Shown here piece by piece: positions 1 through 10,555 of a stretch of 64,000 nucleotides of DNA. Position 1 is the stretch's first letter, and each line of letters opens with the position of its first letter. Where the stretch lies: the NCBI RefSeq assembly GCF_039394605.1, contig NZ_CP135033.1, positions 445,029 through 509,028 of the forward strand, given 5' to 3'. The DNA is from Buchnera aphidicola (Kurisakia onigurumii) (GTDB lineage: Bacteria > Pseudomonadota > Gammaproteobacteria > Enterobacterales > Enterobacteriaceae). A program made the translations under genes and the position numbers. The notes under the pieces were generated by a model, which had not been told where the DNA came from, did no database searches, and worked only from the letters and a program-made list of their open reading frames with translations.

Positions 1-141
1 TTTATGCGCACGACTTCCTTGACGAGCGCCTGCAGAATAAGCGACAATAACTTGGTGTACCAAAGATTCATTAAAATCTCTTCCGAATACTATGTTAGAT
101 ACAGTAAAAATATCTTTTACGTCTTGTAGTATTAATTCCAC
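1..141 (-). CDS. rplD: 50S ribosomal protein L4, 5' part only
   Basis: The gene runs off the left edge of the window, so only the first 47 residues are present. They match the E. coli L4 N-terminus, including the segment [13 protein letters not shown] and the AGARQGSRA stretch. The start codon is GTG at 139-141, preceded by AAGGAG eight bases upstream, so the start is well supported. It follows rplC after 21 bases, as in the S10 operon. In E. coli, L4 is both a subunit component and the autogenous repressor of this operon. Whether that control survives here cannot be judged from this fragment. Confidence 0.93.
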   Translation of the reverse strand, partial: MELILQDVKDIFTVSNIVFGRDFNESLVHQVIVAYSAGARQGSRAHK

Positions 142-162
142 AATATAATCTCCTTAATTCTA

Positions 163-792
163 TCACAACTTAATGGCTGGTTTAATAATAAGGTTGCTAT
201 TTATCGAACCGGGAACTCCACCTTTTACAAACATTATTTTCTTATCACAATCAATTTGAATAACAGATAAATTTTGAATTGTAACTTTACAATTTCCTAA
301 ATGACCTGCCATTTTTTTTCCTTTAAATACTCTTCCTGGAGTTTGATTCTGACCAATAGAACCTGGAACACGGTGAGACAAAGAATTTCCATGCGTAGCA
401 TCTTGAGTACGAAAATTCCATCTTTTTACCGTACCTGAAAAACCTTTACCTTTAGAAAAACCTGTTATATCTACTTTTTTTATTTTTGAAAAATAATCTA
501 TTTTTAATATATCTCCTACAGAAAATATATTATTTTTATATGATTTAAATTCCCATAAACCAATTCCAGGAGATACTCCAGATTTTAAAAAATGTCCTGA
601 ATCTGGTTTATTCAATTTATTTATTTTCTTTCGTCCTGTTGTTAATTGTACCGATGTAAATTTATTATTTAAATTTTTTTTTATTTGTGTAATTCGATTA
701 CTTTCAATGTTAATAATACTTACAGGTATGGAAACACCTTCTGAATTAAAAATTCGAGTCATACCAATTTTTTTTCCAACTAATCCGATCAT
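163..792 (-). CDS. rplC: 50S ribosomal protein L3
   Basis: The protein has 209 residues, the same as E. coli L3. It contains the conserved central block with GQNQTPG around residues 147-153, where Gln150 is the residue methylated by PrmB in E. coli. L3 binds 23S rRNA near its 3' end and is an early assembly protein of the large subunit. The start is ATG with AGAGGT six bases upstream. It lies between rpsJ and rplD in the standard S10 order, so cotranscription from a promoter upstream of rpsJ is expected. Confidence 0.98.
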   Translation of the reverse strand: MIGLVGKKIGMTRIFNSEGVSIPVSIINIESNRITQIKKNLNNKFTSVQLTTGRKKINKLNKPDSGHFLKSGVSPGIGLWEFKSYKNNIFSVGDILKIDYFSKIKKVDITGFSKGKGFSGTVKRWNFRTQDATHGNSLSHRVPGSIGQNQTPGRVFKGKKMAGHLGNCKVTIQNLSVIQIDCDKKIMFVKGGVPGSINSNLIIKPAIKL

Positions 793-840
793 ATTATACC
801 TCTATATTTACCACTTATTCCTTATTTTTAAATCTTTTAG

Positions 841-1405
<565 letters not shown>

Positions 1406-1444
1406 TAAAAAAAATCAAGAAAAGATAAATAATCTCTTCTTGAT
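1406..1444 (-). terminator. rho-independent terminator of the tuf transcript
   Basis: On the minus strand, ATCAAGAAGAGAT (1444-1432) pairs over 13 bp, with a single G-U pair, with ATCTTTTCTTGAT (1426-1414). The loop is 5 bases and eight U residues follow. It lies 71 bases past the tuf stop codon and is orientation-specific, since the U tract is on the minus strand only. It separates the str operon from the S10 operon. Confidence 0.85.
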
Positions 1445-1514
1445 AATAAATGATGTTAAATTTAAAAAATATATTTTATATATATTAAAAAATAATACAA
1501 AAACAAATTTAATA

Positions 1515-2699
1515 TTAATCAATAATTTTAGAAACTACTCCAGCCCCTACAGTACGACCACCTTCTCTTATTGCAAATCTTAGTCCTTCTTCCATAGCAA
1601 TAGGATTAATTAATGTAACAATAATATCTATATTATCTCCAGGCATTACCATTTCCACATCTTCTAAAAATTCAATAGAACCTGTAACATCTGTTGTTCG
1701 AAAATAAAACTGTGGTCTATAACCTTTGAAAAAAGGAGTATGTCTACCTCCTTCTTCTTTTGAAAGAACATATACTTTAGATTCAAACTTAGTATGTGGA
1801 TGAATAGTTCCTGGTTGTGATAAAACTTGACCTCGTTCTATTTCATTACGTTTAGTACCTCGTAATAATACTCCTACATTTTCTCCTGCTCTTCCTTCAT
1901 CTAACAATTTTCGAAACATTTCAACACCAGTACATGTTGTTTTTGTAGTATTTTTAATACCAACAATTTCTACTTCTTCACCTACTTTTATTATACCTCG
2001 TTCAACACGACCAGTTACTACTGTACCTCTACCTGATATAGAAAAAACATCTTCTATAGGCAATAAAAAAGGTTTATTAATCGCTCTTTTAGGTTCAGGT
2101 ATATAAGTATCTAAAAAATTTGATAATTCAATAATTTTCGATTCCCAGGCAGAATCACCTTCTAATGCTTTTAAAGCAGATCCTCTGATGATAGGAGTAT
2201 CTTCTCCTGGAAAATCATATTGAGTTAATAAATCTCTAACTTCCATTTCAACTAATTCTAACAATTCTTCATCATCCACCATGTCACATTTATTCAAAAA
2301 AACAATTATATATGGAACTCCTACTTGTCTTCCTAACAGAATATGTTCTCTTGTTTGTGGCATAGGACCATCTGTAGCAGCTACTACTAAAATAGCTCCA
2401 TCCATTTGAGCTGCACCTGTAATCATGTTTTTTATATAATCAGCATGACCGGGACAATCTACATGTGCATAATGACGATTTTCAGTATCATATTCCACAT
2501 GCGAAGTATTAATTGTAATACCTCTTGCTTTTTCCTCCGGAGCATTATCTATTTGATCAAAAGCACGAGCTGAACCTCCATATTTTTTTGCTAATACTGT
2601 AGTAATTGCAGCTGTTAAAGTAGTTTTTCCATGATCAACGTGACCAATTGTACCAACATTTATATGAACTTTTGATCGTTCAAAAATTTTTTTTGACAT
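1515..2699 (-). CDS. tuf: Elongation factor Tu
   Basis: The product has 394 residues and is nearly collinear with E. coli EF-Tu. It carries the GTP-binding motifs GHVDHGKT (about residues 19-26), DCPGH and NKCD, and the effector region with RGITIN. The start chosen is ATG at 2699; the codon before it is TTG. An AAGAGGA motif lies 6-7 bases upstream. EF-Tu delivers aminoacyl-tRNA to the ribosomal A site. It is the last gene of the rpsL-rpsG-fusA-tuf unit and is followed by a strong terminator. Only one tuf copy is in this window. Confidence 0.98.
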   Translation of the reverse strand: MSKKIFERSKVHINVGTIGHVDHGKTTLTAAITTVLAKKYGGSARAFDQIDNAPEEKARGITINTSHVEYDTENRHYAHVDCPGHADYIKNMITGAAQMDGAILVVAATDGPMPQTREHILLGRQVGVPYIIVFLNKCDMVDDEELLELVEMEVRDLLTQYDFPGEDTPIIRGSALKALEGDSAWESKIIELSNFLDTYIPEPKRAINKPFLLPIEDVFSISGRGTVVTGRVERGIIKVGEEVEIVGIKNTTKTTCTGVEMFRKLLDEGRAGENVGVLLRGTKRNEIERGQVLSQPGTIHPHTKFESKVYVLSKEEGGRHTPFFKGYRPQFYFRTTDVTGSIEFLEDVEMVMPGDNIDIIVTLINPIAMEEGLRFAIREGGRTVGAGVVSKIID

Positions 2700-2796
2700 C
2701 AATATATTCCTCTTATTTAGCTTATTTTTAATAAATTCAAATAAATAAAGAATTACAAAAAAAAATAAATAAAATACATAAAATATCGTTTTTATA

Positions 2797-4902
2797 TTAC
2801 ATTCTTTTTTTAATTATATCATTTGATATATTTTCTGGAGCTTCTACATATTTTAAAAATTCCATAGAATATGAAGCTCTACCTTGTGTTTTTGATCGTA
2901 AATCTGTTGCATATCCAAACATTTCTGATAAAGGTACATTTGCTTTAATCATTCTTACATTTAAAACTTCATTCATACCTTCTATTATACCTCTTCTACG
3001 ACTTAAATCACCAATTACATCTCCCATATATGATTCTGGAGTTTCCACTTCAACTTGCATAATAGGTTCCAACAAAACTGGATTTGCTTTTTTAAAACCG
3101 TTTTTAAAAGCATAAGAAGCTGCTAATTTAAATGCAATCTCAGAAGAATCTACATCATGATAAGATCCAAAATGCAATCTTATTCCAATATTTACTACTG
3201 GATATCCAGCCAAAGGACCTGATTTTAATTGCTCTTGAATTCCTTTATCTACAGAAGAAATATATTCTCCAGGAATCACACCTCCTTTAATTTCATTTAA
3301 AAAAGTATATGAAGAATCTTTTGAATTTAATGGAAAAATATCAATTACAACATGTCCATATTGTCCTCTTCCTCCAGATTGTTTAATATATTTACCTTCA
3401 ACATTATTGATTCTATTTTTAATAGTTTCACGATATGCAACCTGCGGCTTTCCTATATTCGCATCAACATTGAATTCTCTTTTCATTCTATCTACAATAA
3501 TTTCTAAATGGAGCTCACCCATACCAGAAATTATTGTTTGATTAGATTCTTGATCAATATTTACTCTAAAAGAAGGATCTTCTTTAGCTAAACGAGAAAG
3601 AGCTAAACCCATTTTTTCTTGATCTGATTTAGTTTTTGGTTCAACAGCAATTGAAATAACAGGATCTGGAAAAATAATCTTTTCTAAAATAATAGGATTG
3701 TCTGGATTACATAAAGTATCTCCTGTAATAACATCCTTTAAACCAATAGCTGCAGCAATATCCCCAGATCTTACTTCTTTTATTTCTTCTCTTTTATTTG
3801 CATGCATTTGTACAATTCTACCTAATCTTTCCTTTTTTAATTTCCCTGTACTTAAGATTACATCTCCTGTTTTTACTATACCAGAATATACTCTAAAAAA
3901 AGTTAAATTACCAACAAATGGATCATTAGCAATTTTAAACGCTAATGCAGAAAAAGATTCTTGATCCTTGGTATGTCTAATTTCTATTTTATCATGTTTT
4001 TCCAAAGAAATTCCTTGAATAGAAGGAATATCAACTGGAGATGGCAAATAATCTACTATTGCGTCTAATAAAGATTGTATACCTTTATTTTTAAATGCCG
4101 ATCCACAAGTAACTAATAAAATTTTGTTTTGTAAAACACATTTTCTTAATCCTTCTTTAATATCTTTTTCAGAAAATAATTCACCTAATAAATATTTATT
4201 CATTAAAAAATCGTCAAATTCAGATATACATTCTAATAAATTTGAATGCCATTTTTTTGCTTCTGAAACAATATTTTTGGGTATTTTTTTATACACACAA
4301 GTTAAACCTTGATCTTCGTCATTCCAATAAATAGCTTTCATTTTTATTAAATCAACCACTCCAAGAAATCCCTCTTCTGAACCAATAGGAATTTGTATTG
4401 GAACTGGATGTATTCCTAACCTATCTCGTATTTGAGAAATCACTTTTAAATAATTTGCTCCCATTCTATCCATTTTATTTATAAAAGCTATTCTAGGAAC
4501 ACAATATTTTTGAGCTTGCCTCCACACTGTTTCGGATTGTGGTTGTACTCCTCCTACAGCGCAATAAACCATTACTACTCCATCTAAGACTCTCATAGAT
4601 CGTTCTACTTCTATAGTAAAATCAACATGACCAGGAGTATCGATAATATTAATTCTATGTGGATCAAATTGTTTATCTGTTCCAGACCAAAAAGTAGTAG
4701 TAGCTGCGGAAGTAATGGTAATTCCTCTTTCTTGTTCTTGCTCCATCCAATCCATTGTTGCAGCACCATCATGAACTTCTCCTATTTTATGATTTATTCC
4801 AGTATAAAAAAGTATTCGCTCAGTAGTGGTAGTTTTACCTGCATCAATATGTGCACTAATTCCAATATTTCGATAATGAGTAATAGGTGTTTTTCGAACC
4901 AT
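2797..4902 (-). CDS. fusA: Elongation factor G
   Basis: The product has 701 residues (E. coli EF-G about 704). It opens with [20 protein letters not shown] and has the G-domain motifs AHIDAGKT (residues 17-24), DTPGH and NKMD, then the domain II-V blocks including GQYGHV and the C-terminal YSMEF segment. EF-G catalyses GTP-dependent translocation and, with RRF, ribosome recycling. It lies between rpsG and tuf, with 94-97 base gaps, wider than in free-living relatives. No truncation or missing motif is visible. Confidence 0.98.
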   Translation of the reverse strand: MVRKTPITHYRNIGISAHIDAGKTTTTERILFYTGINHKIGEVHDGAATMDWMEQEQERGITITSAATTTFWSGTDKQFDPHRINIIDTPGHVDFTIEVERSMRVLDGVVMVYCAVGGVQPQSETVWRQAQKYCVPRIAFINKMDRMGANYLKVISQIRDRLGIHPVPIQIPIGSEEGFLGVVDLIKMKAIYWNDEDQGLTCVYKKIPKNIVSEAKKWHSNLLECISEFDDFLMNKYLLGELFSEKDIKEGLRKCVLQNKILLVTCGSAFKNKGIQSLLDAIVDYLPSPVDIPSIQGISLEKHDKIEIRHTKDQESFSALAFKIANDPFVGNLTFFRVYSGIVKTGDVILSTGKLKKERLGRIVQMHANKREEIKEVRSGDIAAAIGLKDVITGDTLCNPDNPIILEKIIFPDPVISIAVEPKTKSDQEKMGLALSRLAKEDPSFRVNIDQESNQTIISGMGELHLEIIVDRMKREFNVDANIGKPQVAYRETIKNRINNVEGKYIKQSGGRGQYGHVVIDIFPLNSKDSSYTFLNEIKGGVIPGEYISSVDKGIQEQLKSGPLAGYPVVNIGIRLHFGSYHDVDSSEIAFKLAASYAFKNGFKKANPVLLEPIMQVEVETPESYMGDVIGDLSRRRGIIEGMNEVLNVRMIKANVPLSEMFGYATDLRSKTQGRASYSMEFLKYVEAPENISNDIIKKRM

Positions 4903-4987
4903 TATATTTCTCTATTTTTAATTATGAATGATAATTTTTTATTTGTGAAAAATAAAAAATAAAAAAATCAAATTATTTTTTTTAAAA

Positions 4988-5458
4988 TTACCATCTATAA
5001 TGTGCAAAAGCTTTATTTGCTTCTGCCATTCGATGAATTTCTTCTCTTTTTTTAACAGCTAATCCCTTGTTTTCTATAGCATCATGTAATTCATTTGATA
5101 ACCGTAAAGACATAGATTTATCTGTTCTTTTACGAGCAGCTTCAATAATCCATCTCATTGCTAAAGCATTTCTACGAACAGGTCTAACTTCTACTGGAAC
5201 TTGATATGTTGAACCACCAACACGTCTAGACTTAACTTCTACTGTTGGTTTAACTTTATCAAGAGCTAATTCAAATAATTCTATTTCTTTTTTACCTAAT
5301 TTTTTTGATAATTCTGATAATGCAGAATATACAATCGTTTCAGCAATCGACTTTTTTCCATCAACCATCAGTATATTAATAAATTTTGCTAATAATTCCG
5401 ATAAAAATTTTGGATCAGGTAAAATTTTACGAGATCCAATAACACGTCTTCGAGGCAT
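4988..5458 (-). CDS. rpsG: 30S ribosomal protein S7
   Basis: The product has 156 residues, beginning [18 protein letters not shown] and containing the conserved [11 protein letters not shown] and ARKRTDKSM blocks. S7 is the primary assembly protein of the 30S head and contacts tRNA at the E site. It sits between rpsL and fusA in conserved str-operon order. The C-terminus ends at FAHYRW, the shorter form seen in many bacteria rather than the extended E. coli K-12 form. Confidence 0.98.
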   Translation of the reverse strand: MPRRRVIGSRKILPDPKFLSELLAKFINILMVDGKKSIAETIVYSALSELSKKLGKKEIELFELALDKVKPTVEVKSRRVGGSTYQVPVEVRPVRRNALAMRWIIEAARKRTDKSMSLRLSNELHDAIENKGLAVKKREEIHRMAEANKAFAHYRW

Positions 5459-5534
5459 ATACTCTCCTTTTTTTTTAATTTTTTAATAAAAAAATTTAAA
5501 TTCATTGTATATTTTTAAAAAAATTTAGATAAAA

Positions 5535-5909
5535 TTAATTTTTTGATTTTTTCATACCGTATTTAGATCTACCTTGCTTTCTATTTTTTACTCCTGCACA
5601 ATCCAAAGCACCTCTAATAACATGATATCGCACACCAGGTAAATCTTTTACTCTTCCTCCTCTAATTAAAATTACAGAATGTTCTTGTAAATTATGTCCT
5701 TCTCCTCCTATATATGCCGTTACTTCAAATCCATTTGTTAACCGCACTCTACAAACTTTTCTTAAAGCTGAATTCGGCTTTTTTGGTGTTGTAGTATATA
5801 CTCTAATACATACTCCTCTTTTTTGCGGAGATTTACTTAAAGCTGGTACATTATTTTTAACAATTTTTTTAACACGTGCTTTTCTAACTAATTGATTAAC
5901 AGTTGACAT
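5535..5909 (-). CDS. rpsL: 30S ribosomal protein S12
   Basis: The product has 124 residues and is almost identical to E. coli S12. It includes the decoding-site loop [12 protein letters not shown] and the [10 protein letters not shown] loop. Lysines sit at the classical streptomycin-sensitivity positions, so no resistance-type substitution is seen. S12 shapes the decoding centre and fidelity. It is the first ribosomal gene after tusDCB on the same strand, the same order as E. coli. Confidence 0.98.
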   Translation of the reverse strand: MSTVNQLVRKARVKKIVKNNVPALSKSPQKRGVCIRVYTTTPKKPNSALRKVCRVRLTNGFEVTAYIGGEGHNLQEHSVILIRGGRVKDLPGVRYHVIRGALDCAGVKNRKQGRSKYGMKKSKN

Positions 5910-5987
5910 TATTTTATCCTTAATTATTTTTTAAAATCAGATAAAAAATAAAACATTTACAATATTAATTATTGATATATAATATTT

Positions 5988-6275
5988 TCACCATTTTAAT
6001 TGTTTTCTTTTTTGTATAGTTAAATGAACAAATTCCGTATAATTTATAATTTTAAAATTTTTAGAAACTAAATGCATAATACCTCGAGCAATAAGATCTT
6101 CTTGCAAAACAAATAACGAACAACGAGTAGAATCTAATAAATTTATAAAAATATTTCCTTTTAAACTAATAATTACTCCATCTTGAATAGCTAAAAAATA
6201 ATCATTTTTATCTATCATATTAATAATTAAATTAATATCACTAACGAAAGGAGATTGTGTTAATACATGTAACAT
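5988..6275 (-). CDS. tusB: tRNA 2-thiouridine sulfur relay subunit TusB
   Basis: The product has 95 residues, as in E. coli TusB, with the conserved segments QDGVI, EDLIARG and YTEFVHLT. TusB forms a hexamer with TusC and TusD that relays persulfide sulfur from IscS and TusA towards MnmA for s2U34 of tRNA Lys, Glu and Gln. It lies directly downstream of tusC (9 bases) and upstream of rpsL. iscS is present at 58803-60020; tusA, tusE and mnmA are not in this window. Confidence 0.93.
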   Translation of the reverse strand: MLHVLTQSPFVSDINLIINMIDKNDYFLAIQDGVIISLKGNIFINLLDSTRCSLFVLQEDLIARGIMHLVSKNFKIINYTEFVHLTIQKRKQLKW

Positions 6276-6284
6276 ATTTTTAAC

Positions 6285-6644
6285 CTAAAAACGTAAAATA
6301 AAATTACATTTTTTAATTTTTTTTCGTATACGATTTATATCAATAATTTTTACTTTAATTAAAAAACAATCTTTGTTAAAAAAACCTCTTTCATGTAAAG
6401 ATCTGGAACAAACATAAATATTTTTAACATGATATTTTTCAAAAAAAGAAAAATTAAAAGAATTATTATTACAATAAATTTTTTCAGAATACTGATTTTT
6501 AATAATTTGGAATATACCATCTCCTAAAAAAAATATATTGATATTAGAAGTATAGGAAAAAATGTTTAAAGAAAAATTTAATCCTTCTCGTACAATATTA
6601 CTACCGTAAGGAGGATGTACAAATAAAACACAAAAAGATTTCAT
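6285..6644 (-). CDS. tusC: tRNA 2-thiouridine sulfur relay subunit TusC
   Basis: The product has 119 residues, as in E. coli. Conserved features are the N-terminal REGLN segment, FLGDGIFQI and the C-terminal FILRF. TusC is a structural subunit of the TusBCD complex. The gene is between tusD and tusB on the same strand, a three-gene cluster that precedes rpsL as in E. coli. Confidence 0.93.
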   Translation of the reverse strand: MKSFCVLFVHPPYGSNIVREGLNFSLNIFSYTSNINIFFLGDGIFQIIKNQYSEKIYCNNNSFNFSFFEKYHVKNIYVCSRSLHERGFFNKDCFLIKVKIIDINRIRKKIKKCNFILRF

Positions 6645-6675
6645 ATAATAATTTTTATAAAATAAGTTTTTAATA

Positions 6676-7059
6676 TTAAAAATGAATCATTCTATCGCAT
6701 TTTGAAACTAACGCAAACCATTCAGATAAACCCGAATATTGAAAACTATTTCTTAAATTACCTTCTTGAAAACCTAAAATACCAGCATCAACATTGGATA
6801 ATATTCCTTTTCTTAATCCAGCATTACTACAAATATGTAAAGGAAAATGAAATTTATTAGATAAAAATTCCCATTTACAAATAACATCTAATTTTTTTTC
6901 TTTTTTCAAAATCATAGAATTAGAATTTAAAACTCCTTCTGAATAAAAAAAAACACTTATTAATTTATGTTTTAATTTTAGTAAATGATAAGAAAATAAA
7001 TACGCGCTGATTAAACCTTGCTTTTCTATACCACTACTAACTATTATCGTAAATTTCAT
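6676..7059 (-). CDS. tusD: tRNA 2-thiouridine sulfur relay subunit TusD
   Basis: The product has 127 residues (E. coli 128). The conserved cysteine that accepts the persulfide is in HICSNAGLRKGI, at residue 77, and the C-terminus matches at CDRMIHF. TusD is the catalytic member of TusBCD. It is the first gene of the minus-strand run that continues through the str operon, so the operon's promoter probably lies in the 460-base gap upstream. Confidence 0.94.
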   Translation of the reverse strand: MKFTIIVSSGIEKQGLISAYLFSYHLLKLKHKLISVFFYSEGVLNSNSMILKKEKKLDVICKWEFLSNKFHFPLHICSNAGLRKGILSNVDAGILGFQEGNLRNSFQYSGLSEWFALVSKCDRMIHF

Positions 7060-7519
7060 TTATGTAAACCTTAAAAAAATATAAAAAAAATTATAAAAAT
7101 ATAATTTTGAAAAATGTATAAAATTTTTACTACAATAAAAAAATAAAATAACAATAAAATTTATATTTTACATAATTAATTTTAATTTCAGTATTTTTAA
7201 TTATTATACTACTAAATATAAAGAAAAATACTAAAGAATAAACAATTTAATAAAATGATATTTTCGTAAAAATTTTATGTATTATTAACACAATTAAAAA
7301 TTTTTAAAATAATTAAAAAATTTTTATTAAAAATAAAATTTATATTACATTAAATACATATAATTACATTTTTTCTATTAAATAAATATTCATAAACTTC
7401 TTATTACTGTATTTAATTACATTTTTAAATACGCATTAAATTAAATTATTATATAAAGATAATTATAAAAAAATTTTTTATTTATTCTGTATAAACTTTA
7501 TTTTTTAGGAAAATAGTTT
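7060..7519. other. Divergent intergenic region between tusD and tsgA
   Basis: No gene is recognisable in these 460 bases. The stretch is almost pure A/T and must hold the divergent promoters of the tusD-str run (minus) and tsgA (plus). I could not pick a unique promoter because near-matches to TATAAT are everywhere. The tsgA end has a usable Shine-Dalgarno sequence (TAGGA nine bases before the ATG). Confidence 0.6.
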
Positions 7520-8698
7520 ATGTTTACAAAAAATAAAAATAAGTTGACATTGATTGGATTTTTATCTTACTTTTTAACTGGATCATTGATAATAGTTACA
7601 GGAACAATATTAGGAAATGTATCACGATACTTTAATTCTTCGATCGAAGAAACAAGCACCTCCTTTACTTTTTTAAATGCAGGGGTTTTAACTGCAATAT
7701 TTACAAACTTATGGATAATAGAAATAATTTCTATAAAAAAACAAATATTTTTTGGATTTATTATATTTTTTATTTCTATAATAGGATTAATATTGTCTAA
7801 TAATTTAATACATTTCTCTATTAATATGTTCTTAATTGGTATAGTCAGCGGTATTATTATGTCTATTGGAACATATATTATTACTAATTTATATAATGGA
7901 AAAGAAAGAGGTGTAAAATTACTTATTACTGATTCTTTTTTTAGTTTATCTGGAATATTTATACCGATATTATCAATAAAAATGTTATCTTTAAATATAA
8001 AATGGTATTGGATATATATTTTAATTAGTACAATATATATAGTTATTTTTTTTCTAACTTTAAATACCAATTTTTATCAATTAAAAATATCAAAAAAAAT
8101 AGAAAAAAAAATCATGTATAATAGTATACCAATCAAATTAAATACGATAATACTATCAATATGTGCGATGTTTTATATTTTGGCTCAATTAGCATTTATA
8201 TCTTGGACACCTGAATTTTTACTAAAAAATAAAAAAATAATTCTTGAGAGATCAGGAAATATAATTAGTACATTTTGGACATTTTATATGATCGGAATGT
8301 GGTTTTTTAGTTTTTTTTTAAAATTTTATAATATACAAAAATTACAAAATTTTTTATTATTAATTTCTTCTATTTCTATGTATATTTTTATTCACTCAAA
8401 TAATATAAAAATATTGTATTGTTCTATTATAATGTTAGGATTTTTTTCAAGCGCTATTTATACAAATATAATTACTTTAGCTTCACTTCAAACTAAAATA
8501 CCTTCTTCTAAAGTAGTAAATTCTGTATTAATAGCAGGAACAATTGGAACATTATTAACTTTTATAATTACTAAACCAATTGTCGTTCATTATAATATTG
8601 AAAATGCTTTATTTTTTTCTAATTTATTATATTTGCTAGTATTAATTTTAAATTACATATTCGGTTTTTTTAGTTTACACAAAAAAAATTTTTTATAA
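7520..8698 (+). CDS. tsgA: Major-facilitator transporter TsgA
   Basis: The product has 392 residues (E. coli TsgA about 393), with about twelve hydrophobic segments. TsgA-specific matches include LTGSLIIVTGTILGN near residues 17-31, STSFTFLNAG, GIVSGIIMSIGT and LGFFSSAIYTNIITLAS. It is an inner-membrane transporter of unknown substrate in the family. The ATG is preceded by AGGA at nine bases. It stands alone between divergent tusD and convergent trpS. Keeping it in a reduced genome suggests an important role in exchange with the host; that is inference. Confidence 0.93.
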   Translation: MFTKNKNKLTLIGFLSYFLTGSLIIVTGTILGNVSRYFNSSIEETSTSFTFLNAGVLTAIFTNLWIIEIISIKKQIFFGFIIFFISIIGLILSNNLIHFSINMFLIGIVSGIIMSIGTYIITNLYNGKERGVKLLITDSFFSLSGIFIPILSIKMLSLNIKWYWIYILISTIYIVIFFLTLNTNFYQLKISKKIEKKIMYNSIPIKLNTIILSICAMFYILAQLAFISWTPEFLLKNKKIILERSGNIISTFWTFYMIGMWFFSFFLKFYNIQKLQNFLLLISSISMYIFIHSNNIKILYCSIIMLGFFSSAIYTNIITLASLQTKIPSSKVVNSVLIAGTIGTLLTFIITKPIVVHYNIENALFFSNLLYLLVLILNYIFGFFSLHKKNFL

Positions 8699-8717
8699 AA
8701 AATAAATAATTTTATTA

Positions 8718-9716
8718 TTAAAAAAAGTTTTTATGTACAAATTTAATAGTATTTTTTGAAATTAATCTTGCTTTTCTAGTACCTTCTTTAGATATTTCTA
8801 ATAATAATTTTTCATTTTTTCTATAATATTGATATTTTTGTTGTAATTTACATAAACAAGATGAAACAATTTCAGCAATATATATTTTAAAATTTTTATA
8901 TGAATAACCTAAAAATTTTTTTTCCAAATTAGAAATAGAAATATTAGACAATATAGAACAAATTTCTAATAAATTAGAAATACCTGGTTTATTTTCTTTA
9001 TCATAATAAATAGATGATGATTGATCTGAATCTGTAATTGACTTTCCGATTTTACGAAATACTACATCTTTTGAATCAGATAGAAAAATTGTACCATATT
9101 TTTTTTTATCTGATTTAGACATTTTTTCCATTGGATTTGCAAGAGACATAATCTTGGAACCAAAAGTAGGAATCCAGTAATTAGGAATCTTTAATATATT
9201 TTTTTTACATAAAAAATTAAAACGTATAGCTATTTTCTTTGTTAATTCTATATGTTGTTTTTGATCACTTCCAATTAAAACCATATTAGTATTATACAAT
9301 AATATATCTGATGCCATTAATATAGGATAATTTAAAATTCCTGCACTAATTTTTTTAGTATTAGAATTTTTAATACGACTTTTAAATTGATTCATTCTAA
9401 TTAATTCTCCATATGTCGTATTACAATTTAATATCCAATATAGTTGACAATGTTCAGGAATATTTGATTGCACAAATATAATAGATTTATTAGGATCTAC
9501 ACCAACAGACAAATAAAAAGCTAATATATCTAAAACATTATTGTGTAAATTATTTTTATTATCACTATTTGTAATAGCATGCAAATCAGCAACAGAATAA
9601 ATACATTGGTATATTTTTTGCATACCTTTCCAATACCTAAGAGTTCCAATATAATTAGCAAGAGTTAATTTTCCAGAAGGTTGCATAGCACTAAATACTA
9701 TTTTTTTATTCTCCAT
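8718..9716 (-). CDS. trpS: Tryptophanyl-tRNA synthetase
   Basis: The product has 332 residues from the ATG at 9716. An upstream in-frame ATG at 9722 exists, but AGGA sits two bases from it and eight bases from the chosen one. This is a class I synthetase: SAMQPSGKLTLANYIG near the N-terminus holds the HIGH-equivalent motif, and EKMSKS is the second signature. It charges tRNA-Trp, whose gene lies at 58474-58546. Order trpS-rpe-aroB-aroK follows E. coli with gph, dam and damX missing. Confidence 0.96.
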   Translation of the reverse strand: MENKKIVFSAMQPSGKLTLANYIGTLRYWKGMQKIYQCIYSVADLHAITNSDNKNNLHNNVLDILAFYLSVGVDPNKSIIFVQSNIPEHCQLYWILNCNTTYGELIRMNQFKSRIKNSNTKKISAGILNYPILMASDILLYNTNMVLIGSDQKQHIELTKKIAIRFNFLCKKNILKIPNYWIPTFGSKIMSLANPMEKMSKSDKKKYGTIFLSDSKDVVFRKIGKSITDSDQSSSIYYDKENKPGISNLLEICSILSNISISNLEKKFLGYSYKNFKIYIAEIVSSCLCKLQQKYQYYRKNEKLLLEISKEGTRKARLISKNTIKFVHKNFF

Positions 9717-9770
9717 AAACATTATCCTAATATTAAAAACTTTAAAATATATATAATTAATATAAAAAAA

Positions 9771-10439
9771 CTAAATTAAATTTAATTTTTTTCGAAATTC
9801 ACGAATTATATTAACATAATTAGATGAATTAAAAATAGAAGATCCTATCACAAACGTATCTGCACCTGCTAAAGCAATATCTTGAATGTTTTTTAAATTT
9901 ATTCCTCCATCTATTTGTAATAATATTCTTTTATTGAATTTTTTAATAATTTTATTAACTAATACAATTTTTTTTAAAATAGAATTGATAAACTTTTGTC
10001 CTCCAAGACCAGGATTAACAGACATTAATAATATTAAATCTATTTTTTCTATAATATAATCTAAACAAAAAATAGAAGTTGCTGGATTAAAAGCAATACC
10101 TGCTTTACATCCATTATCTTTTATAAGAGAAATTTTTTGATCAAGATGATTGGTAGAATCTACATGAAGAGTAATATAATCTGCTCCGGAATAAATAAAA
10201 TCCATAATTAATTTATCACTAGGATTAGCCATTAAATGTACATCAATTATTGCAGTAATATTATTTTTTCTTAACGCATGTAAAACAAGAGGCCCAAATG
10301 TTAAATTAGGAACATAAAAACCATCCATTACATCAAAATGAATCATATCTGCACCTGCATCTAAAACAGATTGAATTTCTTGTCCTAACCTAAAAAAATC
10401 AGCAGATAAAATTGAAGGCGCTATTAAAAATTTTTTCAT
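9771..10439 (-). CDS. rpe: Ribulose-phosphate 3-epimerase
   Basis: The 222-residue product from ATG 10439 starts MKKFLIAPSILSADF, matching E. coli Rpe. Five more codons upstream (to 10454) are possible but not supported by homology, and neither start has a clear Shine-Dalgarno sequence. TIM-barrel metal and catalytic motifs are visible: HFDVMDG, DVHLM, LLMSVNPG and DGG. It interconverts ribulose 5-phosphate and xylulose 5-phosphate in the pentose phosphate pathway, feeding erythrose 4-phosphate to the aromatic pathway begun next door by AroB. Confidence 0.95.
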   Translation of the reverse strand: MKKFLIAPSILSADFFRLGQEIQSVLDAGADMIHFDVMDGFYVPNLTFGPLVLHALRKNNITAIIDVHLMANPSDKLIMDFIYSGADYITLHVDSTNHLDQKISLIKDNGCKAGIAFNPATSIFCLDYIIEKIDLILLMSVNPGLGGQKFINSILKKIVLVNKIIKKFNKRILLQIDGGINLKNIQDIALAGADTFVIGSSIFNSSNYVNIIREFRKKLNLI

Positions 10440-10555
10440 ATTATGAAACACCATAATTATTGTACTTATTAAAAATATGAAATATTAAATTATACAAAAT
10501 TTACTTATACAATTTATACATAAAAATATATTACCATAATTTAAAAATTATAATT

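Noticed and set aside
4627-4962. 111-codon plus-strand frame
   Set aside because: It is antisense to fusA and has no recognisable family.
7567-8070. 167-codon minus-strand frame
   Set aside because: It is antisense to tsgA, which is clearly the real gene.
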